DNA of 64,000 bases from Anaerofustis stercorihominis (GTDB taxonomy: Bacteria; Bacillota; Clostridia; Eubacteriales; Anaerofustaceae), in assembly GCF_024623185.1 (NCBI RefSeq), contig NZ_JANJZK010000008.1, positions 41,054 through 105,053 of the forward strand. The letters are read 5' to 3'. Positions 40,239 to 48,903 of this stretch are shown here, piece by piece. Each line of letters starts with the position of its first letter. Position 1 is the stretch's first letter. Under the pieces are notes generated by a model. It searched no databases. It was not told the DNA's origin and saw nothing but the letters and a program-made list of their open reading frames with translations. The position numbers were made by a program, and so were the translations under genes.

Positions 40239-41555
40239 ATGGATATAAAACAAGAACATAATATATCTCAGGTACAGGTATTATCTCAGGCTCAGGTAAT
40301 GTCACTAAGTCTTTTAAGTATGGATAATTTGGAGTTGAGTGAATTTTTATATAAGGAATATCTTGAAAATCCTCTTCTTGAGACTAAAAGTGAGAATAAT
40401 GATGATATCACTTTTGATATAAAAAATATGGATATCCCCAGTACCAGGCAGCATTCCAAAGAAAATATAAATTATCTGGAAACTGAAAACACTGATGAAA
40501 TTGATATTAAACATTTGATATTATATCAATTGAACTTTAATGATTATTCTAAAAGAGAATTAAAAATTATGGAATTTTTAATCGATTGTCTTGATGATAA
40601 CGGATATTTTAATTACGATTTAAAAGAGATAGCTGTAATTTCCGGATATAAAGTTGATGAAATAAATAAATGTTTTAATATTTTAAAAGAATTAGAGCCT
40701 TATGGAATATTTTCCAGGGATTTAAAAGAATGTTTACTTGTTCAGGTAAAGAAAAATAATATATATGACAAAAATATAGAAACAATTATTAGTAATTATT
40801 TGAATGAAGTGTCTGTGGATAATGTAAGTAAAATTTCCAAAGAACTAAAACTTAGCAGATTGGAAGTCAGAAAATATATTTATGCGATAAAGTGTTTAAA
40901 TCCAAAACCGCTTATGAATATAAAACTTTCAAAACCTATTTATATAAATCCTGATATTATAATAACTTATGAAAATAATAATTGGAATATAGAATTAAAC
41001 GATAACTGGATAAATAATTATTATATCAGTGATTATTATTTAAAGCTTATTGATATCAGTGAAGATAAAGAATTAAAAGAGTATTTTAAAGAAAAATTAT
41101 CTAAATGCAGATTTATTTTAAATTGTATAGAGCAGAGAAGGAATACGATTTTAAATATTACAAAAGTCGTAATAAGCAGACAAGAAAAATATTTCCGAGG
41201 AAATGGGAAAATCATGTCGATGACTTTAAGTGAAATTGCGGATGAAATTGATATGAATGTTTCAACTGTGAGCAGAGCTGTGAAAAATAAGTATATAAGT
41301 ACTCCTATTGGGATTGTAAACATGAGAAATTTGTTTTCTTCTTATAATTCTTATGGTGGGAATATTGACCTAACTTCAGAGGATGTAAAACAGAAGATAA
41401 AAGAGATAATAGAAGAAGAAAATAAAAAGAAACCTTATAGTGATGATGAGATCGTTAATATATTAAATAACAAAAATATAACTATTTCCAGAAGGACTGT
41501 AAGCAAATATAGGAAAGAATTAAATATCCCAACTTCATATAATAGGAGAGAATAA
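40239..41555 (+). CDS. rpoN: RNA polymerase sigma-54 factor
   Basis: A 438-residue sigma-54. Region I is Gln/Leu-rich as expected (QVQVLSQAQVMSLSLLSMDN, ~8-30) and would contact enhancer-binding ATPases. The core-binding domain covers ~65-250, an HTH lies near MTLSEIADEIDMNVSTVSRA (~330), and the C-terminal RpoN box, SRRTVSKYRKELNIP (~418-432), reads the -24 element. ATG 40239 with GGAGGA (40230-40235) is chosen over ATG 40212 inside the terminator. It sits between the butyrate operon and abfD-abfT, whose promoter carries a full sigma-54 consensus, so a direct regulatory link is likely. Confidence 0.95.
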   Translation: MDIKQEHNISQVQVLSQAQVMSLSLLSMDNLELSEFLYKEYLENPLLETKSENNDDITFDIKNMDIPSTRQHSKENINYLETENTDEIDIKHLILYQLNFNDYSKRELKIMEFLIDCLDDNGYFNYDLKEIAVISGYKVDEINKCFNILKELEPYGIFSRDLKECLLVQVKKNNIYDKNIETIISNYLNEVSVDNVSKISKELKLSRLEVRKYIYAIKCLNPKPLMNIKLSKPIYINPDIIITYENNNWNIELNDNWINNYYISDYYLKLIDISEDKELKEYFKEKLSKCRFILNCIEQRRNTILNITKVVISRQEKYFRGNGKIMSMTLSEIADEIDMNVSTVSRAVKNKYISTPIGIVNMRNLFSSYNSYGGNIDLTSEDVKQKIKEIIEEENKKKPYSDDEIVNILNNKNITISRRTVSKYRKELNIPTSYNRRE

Positions 41556-41590
41556 AAGGAAGTAAATTAATAAAATATTACTTCCTTTTT
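41554..41590. terminator. terminator between rpoN and the convergent membrane-protein gene
   Basis: AAAAGGAAGTAA / TTACTTCCTTTT with a 12-base loop and T-run; likely bidirectional. Confidence 0.85.
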
Positions 41591-41594
41591 ATAT

Positions 41595-41954
41595 TTATAT
41601 AATTTTTGTTACTATGTATCCTTCATCGGTTATAATTTTTTTTATAATTGGTTCGTCAATCTCTTCTTTCATTAAGATATCTATTGAATTATTATAAAGA
41701 TTCGCCTTAGCCCATATACCATCCATTTCATTAAATTTATTTTCGAGTCTAATTGCATCATTTCTGCAAGATATACTTTTAATTTTAATAAGCCTTTCGT
41801 ATTTATAATTATTTTTATTTTTATCTTTTACTTCTACTTTTTCTATCATCTCATACTTGTTATCAGTACATTCTGATGTAAGTTTTATTGCGTAATTTTT
41901 TATAAATACTATACCTGATAGTATTAAAATAACGAATATAATAAATCGTATCAT
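41595..41954 (-). CDS. membrane-anchored protein with HMA-like ferredoxin fold
   Basis: A 119-residue protein of unknown function. One N-terminal hydrophobic helix (FIIFVILILSGIVFI) anchors it. After a charged, Lys-rich linker the last ~65 residues follow the beta-alpha-beta-beta-alpha-beta pattern of heavy-metal-associated domains: KIKSISCRNDAIRLENKFNE, WAKANLYNNSIDILMKEE, PIIKKIITDEGYIV. The metal-binding CxxC is replaced by SCRND, so only one Cys remains and copper binding is doubtful. Another Cys lies just after the helix. It is convergent with rpoN and shares its terminator. Confidence 0.72.
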   Translation of the reverse strand: MIRFIIFVILILSGIVFIKNYAIKLTSECTDNKYEMIEKVEVKDKNKNNYKYERLIKIKSISCRNDAIRLENKFNEMDGIWAKANLYNNSIDILMKEEIDEPIIKKIITDEGYIVTKII

Positions 41955-42109
41955 TGATAATTACCTTACCTTTTTATCCATTTATTAATATAATATGGAT
42001 AAATTATAATTTTTGTTATAGTTTTATATATACTTAAATATTATTATAGAAGTAAATAATATTTGGTATTATTAATGTAATTGAATTCCTTCCAATGTAA
42101 TTTGTCAAT

Positions 42110-42146
42110 AAAATAAAGCACCTACTTTACGTCGGTACTTTATTTT
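42110..42146 (-). terminator. terminator of the abfD-abfT operon
   Basis: AAAATAAAG-ACC / GGT-CTTTATTTT imperfect stem just past the abfT stop on the minus strand. Confidence 0.7.
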
Positions 42147-42154
42147 ATATAATA

Positions 42155-43453
42155 TTAGAAGTTTTCTTTAAATCTTTTTGCAAATTCAATTATTAATTCA
42201 TCCCTAAAATTAGGGTCTGCGATATTTATAAGTCTTCTTGCTCTTTCTTTTAATGTTTGTCCTTTTAAATGTGCTATACCATGTTCTGTAACGATATAAT
42301 CGACATCTGTTCTTGAGGTCGTTACCGCACTTCCTTCTGTAAGGAATGGAACTATTTTGGATATAGTCCCTTTTTTGGCAGTAGAAGGGAATGCCAGTAT
42401 TGATTTCCCGCCTTTTGAAAAAGCTGCACCTCTTATGAAGTCTACTTGTCCGCCTATACCGCTGAATTGTTTAAGTCCCATTGCTTCCGCACAGACTTGT
42501 CCCATTAAATCTACTTGAAGAGCAGAGTTAACAGAAACCATATTATCATTTTGACCTATTACTATAGGATTATTTACATATTCGATATCCATCATGCTTA
42601 TGGCCGGATTGTCATGGACAAATTCGTATAGTTTTTGTGTTCCCATTAAAAATGCAACGACCATTTTTCCTTTATGTAAATTTTTCTTTTTACAGTTTAT
42701 TACTCCCATTTCATATAGTTCCATGACTCCGTCAGAAATCATTTCCGAATGAATTCCGAGGTCTTTTTTATGAGTAAGAAATTTTAGTACCGCATCCGGT
42801 ATTGCCCCTATACCGAGCTGAAGTGTATCACCGTCATTTATAAGTTTCGCACAGTTCTCACCGATTTTCATTTCCACATCCGTAATTTTAGGATTTGGAA
42901 GTTCGGGAACTTGTTCATCGTGTTCGACTATTACATCAATGTCATTTATATGTATAAACCCGTCTCCAAGGGTTCTCGGCATTTTTTTATTTACTTGTGC
43001 AATTACAAGTTTAGCGGCTTCTGCTGCCGGTTTTGTATAGTCACATGAAGTTCCAAGACTGCAAAATCCGTTTTCATCGGGAGGGGATACCGTAACCAAG
43101 GCTACATCAATAGGTAAGCTTGTTCTAAATAACTGAGGTATTTGATAAAAGAAACATGGAGTAAAATCTCCTCTTCCTTCATATACTGCATCTCTTGTAT
43201 TCCCCCCTAGAAAAAAAGCATTTAGTCTGAAGTGTTCTTTCATTTCTTCCTTTGCATATAGAGAATGTCCCATAGGAACCAGCTGAACGATCTCTACGTC
43301 TTTATAATCTTTGTGATGTTCAACCATTTTATCCACTACGTAAACAGGCTCTCCGACTGCATGGGCAATCACTACTCTATTTCCGGATTTTATAAATTTA
43401 ACAGCTTCATCTCCGCTTTTGATTTTAGAGTTATATATTTGTTTTAAATCCAT
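42155..43453 (-). CDS. abfT: 4-hydroxybutyrate CoA-transferase
   Basis: A 432-residue family I CoA-transferase that activates 4-hydroxybutyrate with CoA from acetyl-CoA. The catalytic glutamate lies in GIHSEMISDGVMELYE (~residue 238), with upstream TLQLGIGAIPDAVL and C-terminal KQFSGIGGQVDFIRGA and TTSRTDVDYIVTEHGIAHLKG. It resembles AbfT/Cat2 of Clostridium aminobutyricum. Butyryl-CoA:acetate CoA-transferase is a close relative and a possible alternative, but the gene follows abfD in the same operon, which favours 4-hydroxybutyrate. The intergenic hairpin at 43478-43525 may adjust its level relative to abfD. Confidence 0.9.
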   Translation of the reverse strand: MDLKQIYNSKIKSGDEAVKFIKSGNRVVIAHAVGEPVYVVDKMVEHHKDYKDVEIVQLVPMGHSLYAKEEMKEHFRLNAFFLGGNTRDAVYEGRGDFTPCFFYQIPQLFRTSLPIDVALVTVSPPDENGFCSLGTSCDYTKPAAEAAKLVIAQVNKKMPRTLGDGFIHINDIDVIVEHDEQVPELPNPKITDVEMKIGENCAKLINDGDTLQLGIGAIPDAVLKFLTHKKDLGIHSEMISDGVMELYEMGVINCKKKNLHKGKMVVAFLMGTQKLYEFVHDNPAISMMDIEYVNNPIVIGQNDNMVSVNSALQVDLMGQVCAEAMGLKQFSGIGGQVDFIRGAAFSKGGKSILAFPSTAKKGTISKIVPFLTEGSAVTTSRTDVDYIVTEHGIAHLKGQTLKERARRLINIADPNFRDELIIEFAKRFKENF

Positions 43454-43477
43454 TTTTCTCTCCTTAATAAAAATATT

Positions 43478-43525
43478 GCACTGCTTTGATATAAGATATC
43501 GAGGTTAAATAAATCAAAGCAGTGC
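43478..43525 (-). promoter_or_regulatory. intercistronic hairpin between abfD and abfT
   Basis: Perfect 13-bp stem GCACTGCTTTGAT / ATCAAAGCAGTGC with a 22-base loop; a T-run follows four bases later on the minus strand, so it may be a partial terminator that lowers abfT relative to abfD. Confidence 0.7.
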
Positions 43526-43546
43526 CCATTTAAAGAAAAGTTAGCT

Positions 43547-44995
43547 TTATTCCTTAATTCCTGCTATATCTTTTGCAAGTTCTTTTTTCATATTCATATT
43601 GCCCTGTCTTGCAATCATTATTCTCTGAGCTTGTGGTGAACCTGCACCATGAAGCGATTCTGTTCTGTATCCGACTGCTGCTGTACCTAATGTTAAGTTT
43701 TCGATTAATCTTAATATTCTTAGTCTGTTTTCTGTAGATACACTTGATACTCCCTTGAAATACTTTTCAACATATTTTCCTACTTCAGGAGATTTTAAAT
43801 CTTTTTCTGAAGGCGCTGTAACCATGATACCTCCGGCAATATCTTCTGCAAGTCTTGCGATTTCGTAAGGAAATCTTGTTACATTTTGTTTACATACATT
43901 TGCAAGAAGTAAATCTATGATGTAATTCCCCGATTTAGTTTCCTGTCCTTCGGATGAGCAAGCAATACCGCAGCAATAAAGAGTTTCATTAAGATGAGTC
44001 ATTTCTATTAATTTATCTTTGATGTGTGATGCTCTTGCGGCTCCGTTATAATCTGCTACAAGTGCAGATGCACCGATCAATACATCGCCAACACCAACTT
44101 TACATCCGCCGTAAGATTGTCTGTGATATCCTGCAAATCTTTCTACAAGCATTCCTGAAAAGTCATATTCACCGTTCATGAATATCCTGTCATTTGGAAC
44201 AAATACATCATCAAATATTACAAGCGCTTCCATTCCGCCGTATTCTACATTACCGACATCTATATCTGAATCTTCCAATTTTCTTGTATCACAAGATTGT
44301 CTTCCTATTACCATTAAAATACCTTTTGTATCTGTAGGTACTGCGAAAGAAACCGCATAATCTTTATCATTTTCTCCCATACTGACTGTTGGCATTACAA
44401 GTACTTCATGCGAATTTATAATCCCTGTTTGATGTGCTTTTGCTCCTCTTACAACAATACCGTCTTCTCTTCTTTCTACTACTCTTAAATATAAATCAGG
44501 ATCTTCCTGTGCTGAAGGTGCCAATCCTCTGTCTCCTTTAGGGTCTGTCATAGCTCCGTCAATTACGAGGTCTTCATCCTGACAATATTTCATAAACTTT
44601 TTAAAGTTTTCATGATAATGTGTTCCGTATGCTTCATCTGTTTCATAAGTCGTACTGTAGACAGCATTAAAAGCGTCCATTCCTACACATCTTTGAAAAC
44701 AAGATGCAGTCTTTTGTCCGCATAGGCGCTGCATTTTAACCTTTTTAACTAGGTCATCGGCACTTCTATGTATATTTGTAAATCTGTTTATCTTTCTTCC
44801 GTCATCTAAAGTAACTGTCATTAAGTCTTCATATTCAGGCATTAATGCTAAATCATATGTAGCTCTTACAGAGTTAAGTGATGGTCTGAGTATTGGATTG
44901 TCTACCGGGTTTTCAACTTTTTTACCGAACATATAAACTTGTAAATTTAATTTCCTTATACTTTCTATATATTCTTTTCCTGTCATTAGTGGCAT
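43547..44995 (-). CDS. abfD: 4-hydroxybutyryl-CoA dehydratase / vinylacetyl-CoA isomerase
   Basis: A 482-residue radical-mechanism dehydratase with FAD and a 4Fe-4S cluster that turns 4-hydroxybutyryl-CoA into crotonyl-CoA. Cluster ligands known from C. aminobutyricum are all present: C-x3-C in ASCFQRCVGMDAF, and H-x6-C in YHRQSYGGCKVGVG. Length matches the family (~480-490). The enzyme is oxygen-sensitive, so this supports an anaerobic life style, and it is used in fermentation of 4-aminobutyrate or succinate to butyrate. A sigma-54 promoter lies 64-80 bp upstream of its start. Confidence 0.96.
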   Translation of the reverse strand: MPLMTGKEYIESIRKLNLQVYMFGKKVENPVDNPILRPSLNSVRATYDLALMPEYEDLMTVTLDDGRKINRFTNIHRSADDLVKKVKMQRLCGQKTASCFQRCVGMDAFNAVYSTTYETDEAYGTHYHENFKKFMKYCQDEDLVIDGAMTDPKGDRGLAPSAQEDPDLYLRVVERREDGIVVRGAKAHQTGIINSHEVLVMPTVSMGENDKDYAVSFAVPTDTKGILMVIGRQSCDTRKLEDSDIDVGNVEYGGMEALVIFDDVFVPNDRIFMNGEYDFSGMLVERFAGYHRQSYGGCKVGVGDVLIGASALVADYNGAARASHIKDKLIEMTHLNETLYCCGIACSSEGQETKSGNYIIDLLLANVCKQNVTRFPYEIARLAEDIAGGIMVTAPSEKDLKSPEVGKYVEKYFKGVSSVSTENRLRILRLIENLTLGTAAVGYRTESLHGAGSPQAQRIMIARQGNMNMKKELAKDIAGIKE

Positions 44996-45058
44996 AATAT
45001 TTACCTTCTTTCTTTTTTATTTGGGGTAGGTTGGTTTTATTTTTCTATAAATATATAC

Positions 45059-45075
45059 AGCAAAACTCGTGCCAA
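45059..45075 (-). promoter_or_regulatory. full-consensus sigma-54 promoter of abfD-abfT
   Basis: Minus strand reads TTGGCACGAGTTTTGCT, agreeing at every position with the sigma-54 consensus YTGGCACGRNNNTTGCW (-24 GG, -12 GC). The predicted start near 45049 leaves a ~54-base leader before abfD, and no sigma-A promoter of comparable quality is seen. Transcription would need an enhancer-binding ATPase, not encoded in this window. Confidence 0.93.
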
Positions 45076-45133
45076 GTAAACATTTAAGGTAAATAAAAGG
45101 TTTTGAAAAGTTTTAGTGTGGAAATATCTTGTT

Positions 45134-45166
45134 TTGTTGTCATATTTCATTGCAATAATGCAACAA
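45134..45166 (-). promoter_or_regulatory. candidate upstream activator site for abfD
   Basis: TTGTTG-T-CAT (45134-45143) and ATGCAACAA (45158-45166) form an imperfect inverted repeat; inside it TTGCA-ATAA-TGCAA (45150-45163) is a perfect palindrome. It lies ~85-115 bp before the predicted sigma-54 start, the normal place for an enhancer-binding protein site. Confidence 0.6.
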
Positions 45167-45253
45167 TCTGTTAAGGCTGTTTATAATTAATTTAAGTTAT
45201 TGATTGTATTTTAAAAATATTTATGTTCAATTATATTAAATTCTGATTAATAA

Positions 45254-45556
45254 CATATAGTCGCAGATGTAGAGGTGAATAAGGGAAATAAAGACAAGGT
45301 AAGCGTTGTAGCAAAAGACAGCATATCTACCCTGATGAATAAGAACGAAAATAAGGAATATAAATCCGATGTAAAGCTTGACAGTAAAAAGATAAACGCT
45401 CCCGTTAAAAAGGGAGATAAGCTAGGGACGGTCACTGTAAGCGACGGCGATAAAGTCATAGGCACTTCGGATTTGATTGCGAGCGAAGATATCCAAAGAG
45501 TCGGGGCATTTGACTTTATAGGAAATACTTTCAAGCAGTTTGTTATGATGAGATAA
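45254..45556 (+). pseudogene. 3' remnant of a D-alanyl-D-alanine carboxypeptidase (PBP5 C-terminal domain)
   Basis: The open frame begins after TAA 45251-45253 and encodes ~100 residues: HIVADVEVNKGNKDKVSVVA, a middle INAPVKKGDKLGTVTV and the end SDLIASEDIQRVG. This is the C-terminal beta-sandwich and membrane-anchor part of DacA/DacF-type PBP5 proteins. The whole serine peptidase domain (SxxK, SxN, KTG) is missing, and no RBS precedes the GTG at 45275. A terminator still follows. It is a truncated relic next to the surface-protein gene, not a working enzyme. Confidence 0.8.
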
Positions 45557-45580
45557 AGATATCAAAAGGTATCCTTTTTT
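45555..45580 (+). terminator. terminator behind the PBP5 remnant
   Basis: AAAGATATC / GGTATCCTTTTTT imperfect stem with AAAA loop and T-run. Confidence 0.6.
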
Positions 45581-45669
45581 ATTATCTAATCCTACTTAAT
45601 CTTGTATAATATTACTTTTGGATGTGTAATAAATATAAAGACAAAACTTATATTAAAGGGGAAATCAAG

Positions 45670-48600
45670 ATGAAGAAGAAGTTGATTTTGTTGCTATTGA
45701 TGATTTTTTCAATTTTATCAATAAGTACATTTGCCTTTGCGGCAGAGAGTGGAGAGGATGTAAGCAGTCCGGAGGACTTTACATACGTTGAAAATGATGA
45801 TGGTACCGTAGGAATAAACGAGTATCATGGGACGTCATTGAATGTCGTTATACCCGATACTTATCACGGGAAAAATGTAACTATTGTTGCACAGGATACA
45901 TTTTTAAATAAAAAGGATATAGAAAGCGTAGTATGGTCGAATAATGTTGACTGTGTCGATGGGTATATATTTAAGGATTGTAAAAAGTTAACAAAAGTCG
46001 TTTTGACTTCAAGTGTTAAGACTATTAATGTAGGAGCATTTCAAAATTGTACGAGCCTTACGGATATAACTATTCCGGAAGGGCTTACAGATATTGGGCA
46101 AAGAGCTTTTTATATGTGTAATAATCTTGATAATGTCATACTTCCAAATACTGTATCATCAATAGGGGACGAAGCTTTCACTGCATGCTGGGAACTCAAA
46201 AATATAACGCTGAGTTATAATTTGAAATTTATCGGTGAGAGTGCTTTTTCAAATTGCCGATCTATAAATAGTTTAACATTGCCTGATGGATTAGAAGAGC
46301 TTGGAAAGAAGGCTTTTTATAATAGTTCAAATTTAAGGGAAATAAATATACCGGTTCATCTGATAACTTTGGGTGAAAACGCATTTATGTATACCGATTT
46401 ACAAAATTTAATTGTTCCCTCTGATTGTGCTAATTTCTCAAAAGACAATTCGATTTTATTCAGTAAGGATAAAACTAATCTTATTTTAGTTTTAAATGAT
46501 GCACAATTAGGTGATTATCAAGTTCCGGAAAGTGTTAGGGTAATATCTCCGAGAGCATTTGCGGGAAATACTTCTCTTACGAGTATTAAAATCCCTCAAA
46601 CCGTTACATCAATAGGTTTTTATTGCTTTACGGACTGTACAAATTTAGTAAGTGCGGATTTTCTTGGGGCATCTGTAGAAATACCTCAGGGAGCTTTTGA
46701 TGGTTGTTCAAAGTTAACAGATATAAAATCATCTGAGGGGATTAGTTCGATCGGGATGAATGCTTTTACTGACTGTATCAGTTTGAAAGGTATTGATTTA
46801 GGGGATAATTTGAAAAAAATAGGTTTGAAAGCTTTTGAGAATTGTATCGGTATGGATGAATTTATAATTCCAAAAAATGTTACTTCTATTGAGCATAATA
46901 TTTTTACAACTGTAAAAGAAGGCTTTAAATTATATAATAATTCATCAGAAAGTATGGTTCTTAATAATCCTATAGAATTATATTCATTATTTGATTTGAC
47001 CGTTGATAATCCCGAAAATGGAGATTATGAAGTCAAAGGAAATATAATTGAGCATAATGGGAATAAGTATATTAAAAGTGCGGATGAAGTCACAGTTTCC
47101 GTAACTCCCAAAGCTTCTTTCATTCCGGTGATGAAATATAACAATACAAGAGTTGATTCTCCGTATACATTTGTTATGCCGAATAATGCCGTTTCATTAT
47201 CTATAGCATTTAATGAATGCAGCGAACATGATTTTAATGATTTGGAAATCGTAAGGGAAGCGACATGTACCGAAGAGGGGGAGAAAAGAGTAATATGTAA
47301 AATTTGTGAAGGAACATTTAATATTGCTATTCCTGCACTTGGTCACGATTATTCCACCGAGTTTACAATAGATAAAGATCCTACTTGTACTGTTCCCGGT
47401 GAGAAATCAAAGCATTGTAAGAGATGTGACGCGAAGAGTGAAATTACAGAAGTATCTGTGATTGCCCATGATTATTCCTCAGAATTTATAGTAGATAAAG
47501 AACCTACATGCACAGACGAAGGAGAAAAATCAAAATACTGTACAAGATGTGATGAAAGAGGTGAAATAACTTCCGTCCCTGCACTTGGTCACGATTATTC
47601 CGCTGACTTCAAAATAGATAAAGAACCGACATGTACGTTAAAGGGAGAAAAATCGAAGTACTGTATAAGATGTGATGAAAGAAGTAAAATAACTCCCGTA
47701 CCGGCTTTGGGACATGAATACTCCAAGGAATATACAACGGATAAAGAAGCTACATGTGTCGAAGAGGGGCTTAAATCGAGACACTGCATAAGATGTGATG
47801 CATTTACGGATCAAGTCAAGATAACCGCTACGGGAAATCATAAATATGACAGCGGAGTCATAACTACGCCTGCGACTTGTACGAAAAAAGGAGAAAAGAC
47901 TTATACGTGTTCGGTATGCAAAAGGACGAAGACCGAAGAAATCGGTAAGACGCCTCATGATTATGCTAAATATAAAGTCATAAAACCAACCTGTACAAGC
48001 GAGGGATATACTCAGTATAAGTGTAAAGACTGCGGGGATATCAATTATGATGATTATACCGACATGATAGACCATGATTATATCTATCAAGGTATTTACG
48101 ATTATCCGACTTGTACTATGGAAGGCAGCAATTTATTTGAATGTTCACAGTGCGGGAAATTAGGCTACACCGTTATAAAACCTCTGGGACATAAATACGT
48201 ATTGTTTACCACAATCAAACCTACAATATATCAGGAAGGCTTCGGGACTTATATATGTGCCAACGATGCAAGACATAGATATGATTACGTGATACCTAAG
48301 TTAAAAGGGGTTTCCCTAGTGAGGCTGAATTCATCGGGTAAGACTATGGTAATGGGCGGAAGTTATTACCTTAAAGCAAGCGTTTATCCCGCAAATGCAT
48401 CAAACAGAAGTGTAAGCTGGAAGAGTTCAAATACGAAGGTGGCGACTGTAAATGCTTCGGGAAAGGTGTACTTTAAATCTCCGGGCAAGGCTTATATTTA
48501 TGCCACCGCAAAGGACGGCAGCAGGAAGTCTGCAAAAGCTACCGTAAAGGTTCTACCTAAGAAAGTTTCAAAAATAAAACTTAAAGCAGGTAAAAAGAAA

Positions 48601-48819
48601 GTCACGATATCCATTGCTAAAACGGGAGGAGCCAAACATTATGAAATCTACCGTTCCACGAAGAAGAACAAAGGATTTAAGAAAATTAAAAAGACCGCTT
48701 CCAGAAAATATGTAAATAAAAAGCTCAAGTCAAAGAAAGTTTATTATTATAAAGTAAGAGCAGTGTACGGAAGTTATAAAGGAAGCTACAGTAAAGTATA
48801 TAAGGTAAAAGTAAAATAA
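45670..48819 (+). CDS. Secreted BspA-type leucine-rich-repeat surface protein with Cys-rich repeats
   Basis: A 1049-residue exported protein. A signal peptide (~1-25, ending TFAFAAES) is followed by BspA-like LRR_5 repeats (~50-430; units such as ITIPEGLTDIGQRAFYMCNN). Eight Cys-rich modules (~520-850) carry T-C-x9-C-x2-C within ~37-residue repeats ending in PALGHDYS. A Big_2 bacterial Ig-like domain (~880-960) and a basic fibronectin-III-like domain (~965-1049, YYYKVRAVYGSYKG) complete it. LRR_5 proteins bind host or bacterial surfaces. No LPXTG is present; the basic C-terminal domain may hold it to the wall. Start set at ATG 45670 with AAAGGGG upstream, not at 45622. Confidence 0.9.
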   Translation: MKKKLILLLLMIFSILSISTFAFAAESGEDVSSPEDFTYVENDDGTVGINEYHGTSLNVVIPDTYHGKNVTIVAQDTFLNKKDIESVVWSNNVDCVDGYIFKDCKKLTKVVLTSSVKTINVGAFQNCTSLTDITIPEGLTDIGQRAFYMCNNLDNVILPNTVSSIGDEAFTACWELKNITLSYNLKFIGESAFSNCRSINSLTLPDGLEELGKKAFYNSSNLREINIPVHLITLGENAFMYTDLQNLIVPSDCANFSKDNSILFSKDKTNLILVLNDAQLGDYQVPESVRVISPRAFAGNTSLTSIKIPQTVTSIGFYCFTDCTNLVSADFLGASVEIPQGAFDGCSKLTDIKSSEGISSIGMNAFTDCISLKGIDLGDNLKKIGLKAFENCIGMDEFIIPKNVTSIEHNIFTTVKEGFKLYNNSSESMVLNNPIELYSLFDLTVDNPENGDYEVKGNIIEHNGNKYIKSADEVTVSVTPKASFIPVMKYNNTRVDSPYTFVMPNNAVSLSIAFNECSEHDFNDLEIVREATCTEEGEKRVICKICEGTFNIAIPALGHDYSTEFTIDKDPTCTVPGEKSKHCKRCDAKSEITEVSVIAHDYSSEFIVDKEPTCTDEGEKSKYCTRCDERGEITSVPALGHDYSADFKIDKEPTCTLKGEKSKYCIRCDERSKITPVPALGHEYSKEYTTDKEATCVEEGLKSRHCIRCDAFTDQVKITATGNHKYDSGVITTPATCTKKGEKTYTCSVCKRTKTEEIGKTPHDYAKYKVIKPTCTSEGYTQYKCKDCGDINYDDYTDMIDHDYIYQGIYDYPTCTMEGSNLFECSQCGKLGYTVIKPLGHKYVLFTTIKPTIYQEGFGTYICANDARHRYDYVIPKLKGVSLVRLNSSGKTMVMGGSYYLKASVYPANASNRSVSWKSSNTKVATVNASGKVYFKSPGKAYIYATAKDGSRKSAKATVKVLPKKVSKIKLKAGKKKVTISIAKTGGAKHYEIYRSTKKNKGFKKIKKTASRKYVNKKLKSKKVYYYKVRAVYGSYKGSYSKVYKVKVK
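47221..48310 (+). repeat. tandem Cys-rich coding repeats in the BspA-like protein
   Basis: About eight modules plus one degenerate (PTIYQEGFGTYICAND, first Cys lost). The central four are the most alike at the DNA level, around GATAAAGAACC...TGTGATGAAAGA (47370-47700), suggesting recent unit duplication. Each C-x9-C-x2-C set resembles a small zinc-ribbon half. Confidence 0.85.
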
Positions 48820-48820
48820 T

Positions 48821-48850
48821 AAAAAACACCCTTTGGGGTGTTTTTTATTT
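48821..48850 (+). terminator. terminator of the BspA-like gene
   Basis: AAAAAACACCC / GGGGTGTTTTTT and T-run. Confidence 0.9.
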
Positions 48851-48903
48851 GTATGTTGTTTGAAAGTTTCATGGAGACTATCATGCTGTGGTGAGGTGGT
48901 TTT

